64,000 nt of DNA from Mycteria americana (taxonomy: Eukaryota; Chordata; Aves; Ciconiiformes; Ciconiidae): NCBI RefSeq assembly GCF_035582795.1, contig NC_134367.1, positions 4,342,501-4,406,500 of the forward strand, given 5' to 3'. Shown here in pieces: positions 35,841-56,822 of the stretch. Under the pieces are notes generated by a model that saw nothing but the letters and a program-made list of their open reading frames with translations, was not told the DNA's origin and made no database searches. Within the stretch, counting starts at the first letter, position 1. Every line of letters begins with the position of its first letter. A program made the position numbers and the translations under genes.

Positions 35841-36248
35841 CCCCCCGCCTCCCCCCGCCTCTCCCCGCCTCCCCCCGCACACTGATTGGCTGGCGCTGTT
35901 GCACGTCCCTCCCTCTATCTCTATCGCTGCTCCATTGGCTGGCGCGGGGCGAGACTGACCAATGAGAAGCGCCGAGGGGCGGGGGGGAGGCGGGGCTCCC
36001 GCTCGGTGGCGGGAAAGGCTCCCGGTTTTGGCGCCAAGCGGCAGCGCGGAGGCTGCCGGTGTGTGTGTGGCGGGGGCGGTCGGGTCGCAGCGGGTCGGAT
36101 CGCGGGCGCTGCCGGGGCCGCTGCGGGGTCAGGTCGGCTCCCCTCGGCTCTTACCGCCTTCCCCCTTGCAGCAGCAGCAGTAGCGGCAGCAGCGGCGGCG
36201 GGTTCTCCGCGGCCCTCCCCGCCCCGGCCTCCCCGAGCGGCCGGCAGC
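35841..36248 (+). promoter_or_regulatory. MCM3: MCM3 CpG-island promoter and 5' UTR
   Basis: This is a TATA-less CpG island. Four tandem decamers of the form CCCCCCGCCT (35841-35880) give GC-box-like sites. Three CCAAT boxes follow, two inverted (ATTGG at 35885-35889 and 35934-35938) and one direct (35959-35963). Next come GGCGGGAA at 36008-36015 and the palindromic E2F site TTTTGGCGCCAA at 36026-36037. CCAAT boxes paired with E2F sites just upstream of the start are the usual pattern of G1/S-induced replication genes, including other MCMs. Transcription probably starts shortly after the E2F site, leaving a 5' UTR of roughly 150-200 bases. Confidence 0.8.
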
Positions 36249-45536
<9,288 letters not shown>

Positions 45537-45890
45537 GCCTCTGGGCGGAAGAGCCCAAATTCTCGTGGACTCTCAGTCTGGAGACTCTTTGTGTTTGCCT
45601 TCACCTCTCTCCTGAACGCTTCATCTGGCTGAGCTGAACTTTACAGAGCTCAAGTCTGTGCACTTTACAGTCCTTCCTTGCTGTGCATTACTGGCACCAA
45701 AAAAGCCAGGAGCTCTGGAAGCTCTTTTACTGTTGTTGCCTCCAAACTGGAGTATTCGGGAAGAGGTTTGTTTCTGCAAGCAGCCGAAAGGAAAAACTTA
45801 AGTGCAAATTATCGATGTTCTTAATGTATTGTTTTTAGCTTTGGAGGTAATAGTTCCAGCCTTTGAATAAAAAAATTTGGATTTAGGAAT
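45537..45890 (+). terminator. MCM3: MCM3 3' UTR and proximal poly(A) signal
   Basis: The 3' UTR follows the TGA at 45534-45536. AATAAA occurs at 45866-45871, about 330 bases downstream, within an AT-rich stretch and ahead of T-rich sequence near 45970-45985. This is the most likely main cleavage signal. A second AATAAA at 46833-46838 could serve a longer transcript. Confidence 0.7.
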
Positions 45891-48240
45891 CCAACATTCA
45901 GTAGCAGTGGAAATAAGAAGCAATATGGGAGCTCCACTGTTAGTAGTGAAACTTCTATTCCCCCCCCCCTTTTTTTTTTTTCCTTTTTTCCCAATTACAT
46001 AACCTAGATTTGATTGTCTCACAAGATGCCTAGTGCCTGTCCTGTTGGCTGTGTCTGGCCTCTGTTTGTTTTTTTTATTTTCCCCTACCCACCTTGTGGA
46101 GGACAATTCTGGTGATGGAGGGGCAAGTGTAGTCTGACCTGCTCCATCACCCATGGGTCAGCTTGGTTTCTAGATTTCACAGCCCTGCTGGGATTTTTGG
46201 CCCCAAGCAGGTGGGAAGGACCTGGGATGCTCAGAGCTGCCCAGGAGACATATCGCTGGTTTGGTCTCCAGCTGCCTTCAGTTTGGGATCGTGCTTGTAT
46301 AAATATACCAGGGCCACCACAAATGGGAGGAAACCTTCTGTAGCAAAGAAAGGTCAAAGCTATGGGGCCTGGGATCCTGCATCCCCTGTACGTCCTGCTG
46401 GCTGAGCCACTGCAAATCTTCCTGTGTCCTGTGGAAGGTAACCACAAGCTACTGAGACCGTAAAAGCCTTCCCTTGCTCTTGGGGGATTTGTTGAACCGT
46501 CTTGCTTTCTGGGAACACATAGGTGACCACTTCTTGGAGAAAGGCTGTTCCTAGAAACCGGCAAGCTCTCATGGTTTGGGATGGTTGTCAAGAAAAGCTG
46601 AATGTGGAGTGAGACCAGTCTCAGCTGCCTGTGATGCCAGAGCTGCTGAAGGTTTGGGATTTTTTTTTAATTTTTTTTGTTTGTTTGGTTTTTTTGTCTT
46701 GCCAAGTTTGAGGTTAAGCTTTGGAGAAGACCCTGATCAGCACAGGCTCTTTGCTGTTGACCCTGCCCATCTCCAGGCACCCGCACAGTTCCTGTTCCCT
46801 TGTTTCTGGATGCCATAAATATTGATTTGACTAATAAAAATGCCTAAATACTGTTTTCCCCCATGACTTGCTGCTTACTTGGATTTAAACTGTTCCCACT
46901 TCTGGGGGTGCAGCTCTGCAGTCTCCTGGGGACCGGTGCTGCTGTGGAAAGCCTTCAGGCAGCTCCCTGCCCCTTTGGGCTCGGGGTCGACGTTGGGCAC
47001 GTCCTTCCACCGTGGTACCTTTGCCTCGGTGGACGAGGCACTTGCAGAAATGCCCTTGGGCTGGGCTGGTGATAAATGTGGGCAGCTCCTGCCTCTCCCA
47101 TCGCAGCTGTGTGGCCTCTGCCCACCCGGAGCTACACATCCCAGTGGCTAAGAGGACTTGGTAGCATCTCATTGCACGGGGAGGGTGGGAACCCCCCGTT
47201 TTTCTTCTGCAAACAGACCTGTTGAATTATAAAAGCCTAATTTCTGAGCTCCCCTCATCCAACACAACTATGACAGCAGATTTTCAGGTTTGGAGAGGAT
47301 TTTGCATGTTTGCAGCCTCCTAAAGATCTGTGGTTTTGCACTTCTGCAGAATGACCTCAGACCTACGGCCAGCGTCTGGCTCATAAAACTCCACAGACTG
47401 GTGAAGGTGAGTTAAACCCACAGATGGTCAGAGTGGTTCTGTCTCGGTGGTTTTATTACGCAGCTCTGGTCCTGAGCGTTGTGGGGCTGGGAGGGAAGCC
47501 GAGCCAGCCGTGGTGGCTCCATGCTGCAAAGCCCCTGGGCAGGACCCATGGGCCAAGCAAACCCAGGTGCCTTTTTCAGGGTGTAGCTGGGGTTTTCTTA
47601 CCAACTCATTTCGTGGGCAAAGCAACCAACCTTTTTCTTCTGGAAAGGTGCCTGGGTGCTTGTAAGAAGTTCCCTGGTAATTTCTGCAGCTCTGACGTTG
47701 TCTTGCGGTAGGAATGGGGATACTGTCATCTTCCTCTCTCCCTACTTCTCTCTGACTTTTGGAGGCTGTTCCCCTTCGCACGTCACAGCGAGGAGCAGTG
47801 AGGGCATTTGGTGAGAGTGGCTTTTTGGAGCCATCTTCTTTTCTCTTTCTGCTGAGGCCTTTGTGTTTTCCCTGTCCTTACAGCTGGGGAACTGCTAATA
47901 TTGTATTTCCCATGACAAGACACGAGGAGGAGCTCCAGGGTAGGTAAACCTCAGGTTTATTTTACTGTCCAATCGCCTAGGATGGTCGGATGTAGCTATC
48001 TACCTCCTCCGTGTGCTGGTGGCCACCTCGGTATATCCTTTGTGATTGCTCAGGCCCTTGGGAGAGGGGTCTTTGCTGCAAATCCCTGATCCTCGGAGAG
48101 AACCTGACTTGGCTGGTGGGTCTGTGGATGGTCCGTAGCTTGTGGGAGGGTTGGTGGGACTGTGGATGGTGAGCAGAGCAGCTGGCTGGCAGCCACCAGG
48201 TCCTCCAGCATCCCTGCTCCTAAGTGCAAGTGCAATTCCC
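45891..48240. other. MCM3 downstream region
   Basis: No gene is recognised. The stretch holds C/T- and T-rich runs (45960-45985, 46067-46080, 46660-46690), the alternative AATAAA at 46833-46838, and open frames without recognisable domains. Part of it may be an extended MCM3 3' UTR. Confidence 0.45.
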
Positions 48241-48392
48241 TGTTGAACGAGGGGACAGGGACAGGTTAAAAGACGTTTGGATGAGGGGCTTAGGGACATG
48301 GGGTAGTGGTGGACTTGGCAGTGTTAGGTTTACGGTTGGCCTTGATGATCTTAAAGGTCTTTTCCAACCTATATGATTCTGTGATTCTGTGA
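48241..48392 (+). mobile_element. CR1 LINE 3'-tail fragment
   Basis: GTTAGGTTTACGGTTGGCCTTGATGATCTTAAAGGTCTTTTCCAACC-type sequence, followed by ATGATTCTGTGATTCTGTG, is the terminal 3' UTR and tail repeat of CR1. Only about 150 bases remain. Confidence 0.85.
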
Positions 48393-48399
48393 AAAAGAG

Positions 48400-49225
48400 C
48401 TTGTAACTCAGTAGCTTAGGACATGGAAGGCAGCAGATAGACATTTGCGGGGATGTATAGGCAGAAGCACCACAAAAGCTGGGAAAGCCTAGGAAGGCAA
48501 CTTCTTCATTTAGCTGCTCTTTGGCCCACGTGGACTGTCTTCACACCAAAGAAACTGTCCCCATAGGGCTTTGCTTTGGATAAACAAGCGTGTGGCTTCC
48601 TTGTCCCTGCCAAAGGAATTCAGGTAAGAGGAGCCATGCGGGGCTGGTGGGAGTAGGTGGGAGAGGGGTAGGAAGGCGTGGGATGCAAAGGAGCAACATC
48701 AGTTTGCTGTCAACATTAAGAAAATTGTTTTGGCAGTGAGTGGTCAACTAACCCTATGGATGATAGATCTGGACCCTCAAATCCCAAAGGCGGAGAGGTT
48801 TGTGGGGATCAGCTGAATATGACCAACAGCCTGAATCTGCGATGTTACCACAGAAGTCATCCGGTTCTTGGATGCTCATCCACGTGGACACTGAAGCTAT
48901 ATCTGCTCTTATAAAATAAACAGTGCCAGGGCCCAGACTTGGGCACTACACCTCAGCTAGCTATATTATTGGATTAGTCCTTGGCACAGTTTAGATGGGC
49001 TTAACCAGCTCTCTCCCAAACGACTTTTGGCCATGATTCAGGAGTGTGCATGGGCCAAGAAGCAGTTGTGATATAACCATCTCGTTTTGGAGGCTGGGAG
49101 CTTTTAATGCTAGCAACATGGCCAGGCTGTGCCAAGTGGTTTCAGTTCTAGAAAACAGTCTCTGCCACTGTATAATTTACTAATATTTGCTAATATTTAT
49201 ATAATATTATTTGCTATTATATTTT
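48400..49225. other. Unannotated spacer
   Basis: No gene or clear repeat was recognised. The right end (about 49170-49230) is very AT-rich, with TAATATTT-type repeats, next to the ancient LINE. Confidence 0.4.
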
Positions 49226-49229
49226 ATTT

Positions 49230-50730
49230 CCAGGCTTCATTCTTGCTGATGGAAAAGAACTGATTGAAAATTTGGGAGTGGATGAAAATGGTGGAGTTTC
49301 TGATACTTAGGAAAAAAAAGGAAGGAGACCATAGAATAAAGATTGCAATACTCAAGTCAGGTTTCTTGAGAAATGTTAGGGGCTCGATAGGGAAGATCCC
49401 ATGGGAAGACAGCCTGGAAAAGGATTTCTATATCTTGAAGAAATAATGTTAAATGCAAACTGGGTAAAACAAATTTTGGATTCCTTTAGGTCATGATTCA
49501 TCTGATATAGATGGGACTAAGTCTGAGCTTCTGCAGGAATTAGGATTAATTGGGATTAAGATTAATAAATATTAACTGTGGTCTAAATGTGCCTGTTGCT
49601 CTCTGATGAGTCTAAAACAAGCCTAAATTGCCAAGCTCAGCTCCAGGTGTCTTGATTTTAGATGACTGAGGTCAGTTGAACTGAGCCAGTATATTGGATT
49701 CCTTCTGGGAAATCTTGGAGAACAGGTGAAGAAAACTGAAAAGAGTAAAAAAAAAAAAAAAAAAAGTGGGAGAAAGAAAAGGAGAAACCAGGGAAAGCCA
49801 TAGTTCCCAGAAAGCTGCAGGGACAGATGATCAAGCAAAAGTCGTATCGCAATAAAGCAATACCAAAACTACAAGCCAAATCATGCCAGGCAGGCCAAAC
49901 TAATGCTGCTTTTTGACAGGTAATGGGATTTGTGGTTAGGAAATGAACTGCAGGTGTGTTTTATCTTGAGGTTATTAAGCCTTTTGATACAGTTGCACAT
50001 AACTCTCTCGTAAGCGTGCTAAAAGGGGTCTAGAAATGAAATTATGAAGTAGTGGGTGAATACTTGCTTGGAAAAGCCCTACTTAGAGAGCAGTTGTGAT
50101 ATGGGGAGCATGAAGAGAGCAGGATTCCCACAGGGGTTTGTCCTCGGTCCAGCACTGATCACCCCTTTGGTTAGCAGGCTGGGTAAGGAAACAGAATATC
50201 TTCCTCCTAATATTGGTAGGTGATGGCCAGTTGAGGAGGGCCATGAGTGTTCAAAAGACTAAGCTAGAATTGAGGAAATAATATGAATTAAATAGTATCC
50301 AGTTCAATCATGTTGTGTATAAACCTTTGAACTAAAGTAGGGGAAATCATCTCTCTTAGTTGGAGACTGATGGGGAGAGAATAGTCCTTTAGGAAGAGAC
50401 TTGTCATTGAGCAAGTGCATCACAAGCTAAACATGAGCCAATAAATGCCATGTTGGTGCCAAGAACCCGATATATTGGGATGCATAAAATGTTGTAGAGT
50501 CTAGAAGACATGGTAGTTTCAAAGAAGAAAGAAATAAGTTGGTTTGGTTTTTTTTTTTTTTCCTTGGCCACAGAAGAGAATAATGAGCTTAATTTTAACA
50601 TGCAGACCTTCAGGAATAGGTTAGGCAATCACCGACCAGGAATGATTCAAGTAGAGGTGCTGCTACACTGGCCACAGATGCACTAAGCTCCTTTCCAAGA
50701 TCCCTTCCAGCCTCATTTCCTATAATACAC
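49230..50730 (+). mobile_element. Ancient CR1/L3-like LINE relic
   Basis: Around 49330-49430 the translation reads RIKIAILKSGFLRN...GKIPWEDSLEK, comparable to the CR1 ORF2 segment (LDFRRANF...L...IPWE..LE). Near 50125-50165 it reads GFPQGFVLGPALITPL, matching the RT motif [10 protein letters not shown]. The right end, GATCCCTTCCAGCCTCATTTCCTAT, matches the CR1 3' terminus. Much of the region between is unrecognisable, and stops and frameshifts abound. It is clearly far older than the other CR1 copies here; it could be CR1 or the related L3 clade. It contains a poly-A run at about 49749-49766. Confidence 0.7.
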
Positions 50731-50734
50731 GGGG

Positions 50735-53700
50735 GAAAGAGTGCACAGGGTACACAAGTATGTGATGTTTCTGTAACCCTCTAGTTTGGCTATGATGCCA
50801 TTCCAAAACACCGTACGCTAAGAAGGGCTTGGACCCAGGGGATCTGAAAAGAAAGGAGGCCAGCTACCTCTATGTCTTTGTGGCCTTACCTATGGAAGAC
50901 CTACCAGGCAGCAGTGTACAGCATGCAAATGCAACCTACATTGTCTAGGGAAGAAGGAGTCCGTATGTGAGTGAGAGGTAGCTGGGTTTTCCCCAGAACG
51001 GCCCTGATAATGTGCTGATTAAAACTTATCTTGGTGGGAAAGAATCAGATAACAAAGCTGATCATGTCAGTGTGACCAAGACCAGCACCTGACTTTTTAG
51101 ATGAATCCTGTGAAACAGGTGAGAGCATAAACTTCAGCTCCTACTGGGAAACGGGGAGTGTGCAGCCTCTATTGAGGGACATCATGCTCATTTTGAGATT
51201 AAAGATCATAGGTAATAAAAATAATGATTCGGGGAATCCAACTTGGGCAGCTGAAGCGTGTAGTCTCATACGTTCCCTGTTGCCTCCTCTCAAGCCATGG
51301 CCCTCCTAATTTACCTGGGCTCATCCCTTCTATGTGGGAGCGAGAACAAGAGCCCCAGTTCTGGCTGGTTTGGGTTGGGTGACCCAAGACAGAGAGCCTG
51401 CCCGCTGGTCCCATCACCCAGCTCATCCGTCCTGCCCCCAGTGCTTGGTCACGCACCAGAGGTGTGAATGCGGTCACACACGTGTTTCCCTGGTGCCTCA
51501 TTTAACACACTGAGCCTTAGTGTGTTGTTTCTTAAGCCCTTAGTCCCCCCACTCTCTGCAGGGCTATTGATGCTGGAAATTAAACGCCCGTTTTATCTGC
51601 CTGCTGTGGGATGGGTGAGCACCCAGGCTGCAGGGATTAGCAGTGAAATCTCCACACCAACACCATCTGCATCAACTAATCCCTGCCTCCCACTCAACCC
51701 ACAGCTCTGGCCAAAGTGTGAAGCCAAGCCAGGAGCGGCAGCCAAAAATGAGGTTTGCCCATAGAGGGAGCCCGGAGGTGCCGCCAGTCCCCTCCGAGGG
51801 CCACCAGCGGTCACGCAGAGCTGCGGTCACCGTCGTGCTGGAGCACCACATGCCGACAGCCCTGTGCAGAGGTTTCTGCTGCCGGTATCTGTGGCACGCT
51901 CGGCCAGCCACGTTTCCCCTCAAAATTTGGTCTTTCCAGTTCGCCTCTCTCGGCTGTGGTCTGCAACTTGGTCATGAGTCTTGTTGGCGTGATAAGGCGC
52001 TGTCAGCAAACCCCGCCAAGGGTAAGCACGGATGTGTACAGTCAGCTCTCTAAATCAGAAGGTAGGTGAATTTGTGGTGTCACGTCTCATGAAGGGAAAA
52101 ACCTGGGGTGGCCAGCGAGGCAAGAGCAAGCTGCTGGAGGTACGGGCCCTGCCCTGTGCTTGTGCTCCAGCTGACCTGCTGAGCTCAGCTCTGAAATATT
52201 TATTTGGCCCTGGCAGCCGGAGATTTCAGGGGTTGCTATTTCAGCCCCATTATCTCCTTTTCTGCTGCAGGCTATGGAAGGTCCTCTGATGGGCTTCAGC
52301 TGAGCTGGCTGAGACACCTGCCCCCGGAATGCTGCCTATTCTCATAGCAGAAATCATGGTGGCTTGGTGGGACGCTGACACTGACACCGGGTGCAATGCA
52401 CCCCATCCATGGGACAGTGTGGTGGTGGGGCTGAGGGTGCTAGAGAAACGTTACTTCCAGATAAATCCTGTTAATTGATTAGGATTCCAGCCCTATCTAG
52501 TCTCCCTGGTCCCTCCCTCATGGCGGGGCACCTGCTTCCAAAGCAGAAGATGATCACGTCATTGAAGCATGACTACCGGCTATGAATATTGGCAGAGGCG
52601 CAGCTGAGAAACGGCGCTTGCTTTGCCCAGTAGCAAAGTCAGGCACATGCAGGTCGTGATTCAGTGCCTGGTGTTCGTTCCTCTAGGTTCAAAGGCATTT
52701 GAGTAGCTTTGGTTTCTGTCTGCTCTGGAGTTTTAATTCCACGTTTCCTTGGAGGTGCCTCCTGGGAGGTGTGAAAGCCGAAAAGTTCAGAGGAGCTTGG
52801 AAGGGTGTGGTATCCAAGCCCAACCTGAAATCAGGCATGTCTTATGCCTGAAGCCCCTGCAGTGTTATGAAAACCTTAACCTAAGTGTGTAATGAGTCCT
52901 GCAGTGCAAAGGGTGGCTTTCTTTATAGTAACTCAAGTGTAGAAGAGTTCTTGGTGAAATTAAAACTTCTCTTTAATTTCCAAGTTCCCATGCCTGCTCT
53001 AAACCCTTGCAACACAGCAGTGAAAGCTTTTTGAGATAACGAGGTTTTTTCCCTCCCTCATAATGATTCATATTAGGTGACCTCTTTTAGATCAAATTTT
53101 CAGCAAACTTCAACTCAAGACAAGTTCAGTCATGGGAAATTTCAGGTCAAAGAGGGAATCCTTGCTGAAGTTGTAAGCTGCTGAAGACAGCAGATGTGAG
53201 TGGAAAGTGGTGGTCAGGGCTAATAACCCAGTATTTGGCGTGATGACATCACCGCTTCAGCGCGTGTAACAATTTCCGCTTAACCCTGTACCTGCAAAAT
53301 CCAAGCCATTTTCATGGAAATGCCCTTTTCCTTTCGCTGGAAGCACTCAGGGGAAAAAAAGGGGGTCAGTTTCTGGGCTATAAAAGTGGATTTCTGGTAA
53401 TTCTACCCTCTCTTGGTCTTCCACACGCTGTGTCTCAGTAGATGCATTCGTGGATATATAGATGTGAACAGTCAGAATAGGAACATGTGTCACAAAATCG
53501 ATATTACCTCAGGTGAACTTAGTAACCTGAAATACAAAAAATTTACGTGAGATGAGTTGCTGGTCTCTGAACTGTCAGTTGAATCAGACCACAAATCATG
53601 ACAACATCCTGCAGTGGCATAAAGCATGAGTCGATGGAGATTTCTGCCGGTATTATTCAAAAGAAGGGATAGAGCAGGGACCGGATTAGTCCCTTCTGAT

Positions 53701-54635
53701 TTGAAAATGCCATGAATCTGTAAGAGGCTCCTGATTTTGTGGAGGACTGAAAATGCCGTGAATCTGTTGATTTTCTGGAGGACTGAAGATGAATTTGTGT
53801 GAAGAGTCCTACACTTCAGTCCTCCTCTTCCAGCTTGGCTACGTGGCTTTGGGAGAGGCTCCTCTCGGGGCTTTTCTCCACAGAGAAGCTGATCAACCTG
53901 GTTACATGGTCTTTTTCTGCAATGAAAATAGCTTTTACTCCCAAAGAGAGCTGCTGGTGCTTTCAGGGAAACAGCACGTGCGCTGGTTTTTCCCCTCCAG
54001 TTTGTGGCTGATCCTTGCTGGATCGCAGACAGCAGAGTCCTTGCTCCTGCTTCCCCTTTTATTTTCATGCCTCTCTCCCCGAATTATGAAATGAGGATTG
54101 TTAGCTTGTGCGATTAAAAGCCATTATTTTCCACGAACACAAAGGAGCAGAGGAGCAGTACCAGGTGGAGGAACCCAAATAATGTAGTGCCAGCGGAGCC
54201 CCTGACCCAGCTCTTTCGGGGCTGTCCGAGGAGGATGGTGACCCCAAGTCCAGATGTGAGACCCACCAGACAAGTCAATGGGGGAGGCTTTCCCCACATC
54301 ACCTTGCTGCCCACAGGGGTATGGGACTCATTATGGTGTGCTGAGAAGAGTATTTTGGGATTGTGCAAGACTTATTATGGGATGTTTAGGGGAAGGGGCA
54401 AAGTTGGGGAAAGGAAAGGATCAGGGTGGATCAGTGAGGAACAAACAGGAAAATGAGAGAAGGGATGATAGGGGCTGACCACACGCGAGTGGGATGGTGG
54501 TCAGTATGCTTGTTTGGCTGAGTTCTGTGCCTGATCACCCCAGTGTGCCCTGTCTTCTTATTAAATCCTTTTCTTAGCCTTTTTCTTTTTTTTTTTAGTG
54601 TAATTTCACTCTCTGTCCTAAATGCAAGTGCTGCA
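50735..54635. other. Gene-free stretch between MCM3 and the IL-17 gene
   Basis: I recognise no exons or known repeats. The open frames at 53490-54068 (minus) and 53789-54094 (plus) overlap each other and carry no domain. Regulatory elements for the cytokine gene may lie here but are not identifiable from sequence alone. Confidence 0.4.
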
Positions 54636-54639
54636 AGGT

Positions 54640-55000
54640 CTAAGGGCCAGCAACTGGGGGGACCGGTGTGTGTGCGTATTGTGTGAGGATGTATGTCGGT
54701 GTGGAAATGCTAAAGACATCAAGCTGGACTATCTCCAGGTACTGGAGCAGCCATAAGTCTTGGCAGGATGCTGGAGAGACCAGAGGGTCTGCAAATTGGC
54801 TACTGGGGGTACTGGGAGGTCTAGACCAGCTACTGGAGAGATTTTGGGATCTGGGGGTTGGCTACTGGTAAGGTCATAAGTCTGGAGCAGCTCCTGGGGA
54901 GACCCACTGGTGTGTGTTTGTGTCTGTGCATGAAGCAATGGGGAGACCGGGGGATCAAGGGGCAGCTACTGGAGAGATGGTCTAAGGCCAATAACTGGAG
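54640..55000. repeat. Minisatellite with about 30-bp period and CTACTGG core
   Basis: Diverged copies of a core like CAGCTACTGGAGAGACC occur at about 54739, 54768, 54798, 54828, 54860, 54889, 54934, 54964 and 54990; most steps are 29-32 bases. Related cores recur near 55223, 55249 and 55313 beyond a TG/TA-rich stretch. It is not assigned to a known family. An LTR-derived origin is possible but not shown. Confidence 0.75.
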
Positions 55001-55020
55001 ACATCCATCTTGTATGTATG

Positions 55021-55042
55021 TGTATATATATATATATATATG
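55021..55042. repeat. (TA)n microsatellite
   Basis: A GTATGTATG lead-in followed by an uninterrupted TA run, adjacent to the 30-bp minisatellite. Confidence 0.9.
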
Positions 55043-55329
55043 TACCTATTTTCTACAAACAGGCTTTCACCCTGATCAGCCAGAGAGGGGAACAAGATGA
55101 GGCCATTGGTCCTGTTTGTGTTTGCTTGAGTGATGTTTTTTGCCTGCGTTGATCCCTGTGGCTGGGCATCTGCATATGTGTATATGTTATACACGTGCTG
55201 CATACGTGTGTGTGTGTATCTGCCTACTGGGGACCCGTGCTCAGCTTTGCTACTGGAGGACCATGGGGGCATAGAGCTGTAGCAGCCTCGCCTCCACTGG
55301 GTTTGAATTTGGGGCTACTGGATTTGGCA

Positions 55330-56640
55330 ACTCCGAACAAGGACAGAATTACCTTCTCATCGCTCTAAGGGCTTAAACGTGTATTTTACTGAACAGGTGT
55401 GATACGCTGACACAGCAGAGGAAAAAGCACATTGGGAAAAGTTCTTAAGGAGGAATTAATCCTATCCAGACTTTAGCTGCTAAATTCTGCCAAGCCCTTG
55501 CATTGTGCTGAAGCTTTATAAACACTTGTGATTTAATCCACTTTGGTGGGATTTTCACGGTATCATCAAAAGACACTCCCAGTTGCTTGCCAGGATACTG
55601 ACTCCACGTGAGTTTGCTCCAGTGCTACCACAGGGGGTCCTACGTTCCCAGCTGCCCCCACACCTCACCCTGCACCGTAACACGTTGCTGTGTCATCACC
55701 ATCTACAGCCACTGTGCTGGTGGTGGTGATACAGCCCTTTCAGGCACTTTAAAATGGGAAAAAAGCTGTTTAAAAATACTTTATATTTTCTCCAGCTGCC
55801 TTGGCACTCAGAGGAGACCTAGGCAAAATGCAGTACAGTATGGCCATGGACATGGTCTACCATGTGTGTCCAAGGAGTCCATCCAGGAGAAACGCTACTC
55901 CAAGGTCCATCCAGTAGACAAGGCCAGAGAAGGGGCAGGAAACCATCACTCGTACAGCGTAGCTCAGGCAGGGACTAGGGGCCCAAAGCAGAACTGAAAT
56001 GGGGCTCCTGGTGATCGGCTGTGGAGGGAAACCCATGGTGATGCTGGTCAAGGCCAGTAAGGCCAGTTAGTGCCCTCAGAGCCCTTACAGTGCATGCATG
56101 AGTTTTACAAAGAGCTCTCCAGAATATGTCAACACGGGATCTCAGCAATGAGTGGGGAAGGCATCCCAGCTCCCGGTGCCCTGAGGTCCCCCAGGAGGAC
56201 TTCCCCTGGGCATCTACTCTTCCCCTGCCCGCTCACCGCAGGACACAGGGATCCCCAAGATGAGGTGGGAGCGGATTGTGCAATTGAAGTTAAGGGAGGT
56301 TAAACTGTCAAGTTCCATGTCCTGTCCTCATTTTGAAACCTTTGTTGGGTGCCTGACTTTGCAGCTTGCTGATCTCTGCTGCTCGGTTTGTGTGAGGCAC
56401 GTGGAAGTGCATCCACAGATGTGTTTGTGGTGAGACAACATTAATATTAGAAAGAGGGGGCGGGAAGGGGAAAAAAAAGCTGCCTGAACAATTTTTTTTC
56501 TCCTTTTCTTCCCTTATCTCTTCATCTGCCTGAATAAACTGTATTGCTTGATTTGGGATTCTGATGACATAGTATCTGCCCTCCCCTTTCTGGAGGTAGA
56601 CGGAAGGAAGTGGGCTAGAAAATGAAATATCAGCTCCTAA
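55330..56640. other. Region upstream of the IL-17 gene
   Basis: No coding exon is recognised. It lies within about 1.3 kb upstream of the cytokine TATA box, so it probably holds regulatory sequence. Single motifs are too short to call. Confidence 0.4.
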
Positions 56641-56703
56641 CCTCAGGTCAGGGTAAGCCAGCTATACATTGCAATGGAAAGGATGGTAGTGGTTGAACTT
56701 CAC

Positions 56704-56710
56704 TATAAAA
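56704..56710 (+). promoter_or_regulatory. IL17A: TATA box of the IL-17 gene
   Basis: TATAAAA lies 113 bases upstream of the ATG in an otherwise ordinary GC background, which predicts a start site near 56735 and a short 5' UTR. An AGGTCA half site (56645-56650), the core recognised by ROR-type nuclear receptors, lies about 55 bases upstream. ROR binding is an inference from IL17 regulation in mammals. Confidence 0.75.
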
Positions 56711-56822
56711 AGGAGACCACAACTGGCTTTGAGACACACGCAGAGTGGAAGAGGTCTCGGAGAAGGAGAACTCTTGAGCTCTGTCACCGTGTGCATCCAC
56801 CTAAAACAGCAGAGACGTTGCC

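Noticed and set aside
53490-54094. Overlapping plus and minus open frames of 100-190 codons upstream of the IL-17 gene
   Set aside because: No domain, no splice context, and mutually overlapping antisense frames; no resemblance to an IL-17 paralogue.
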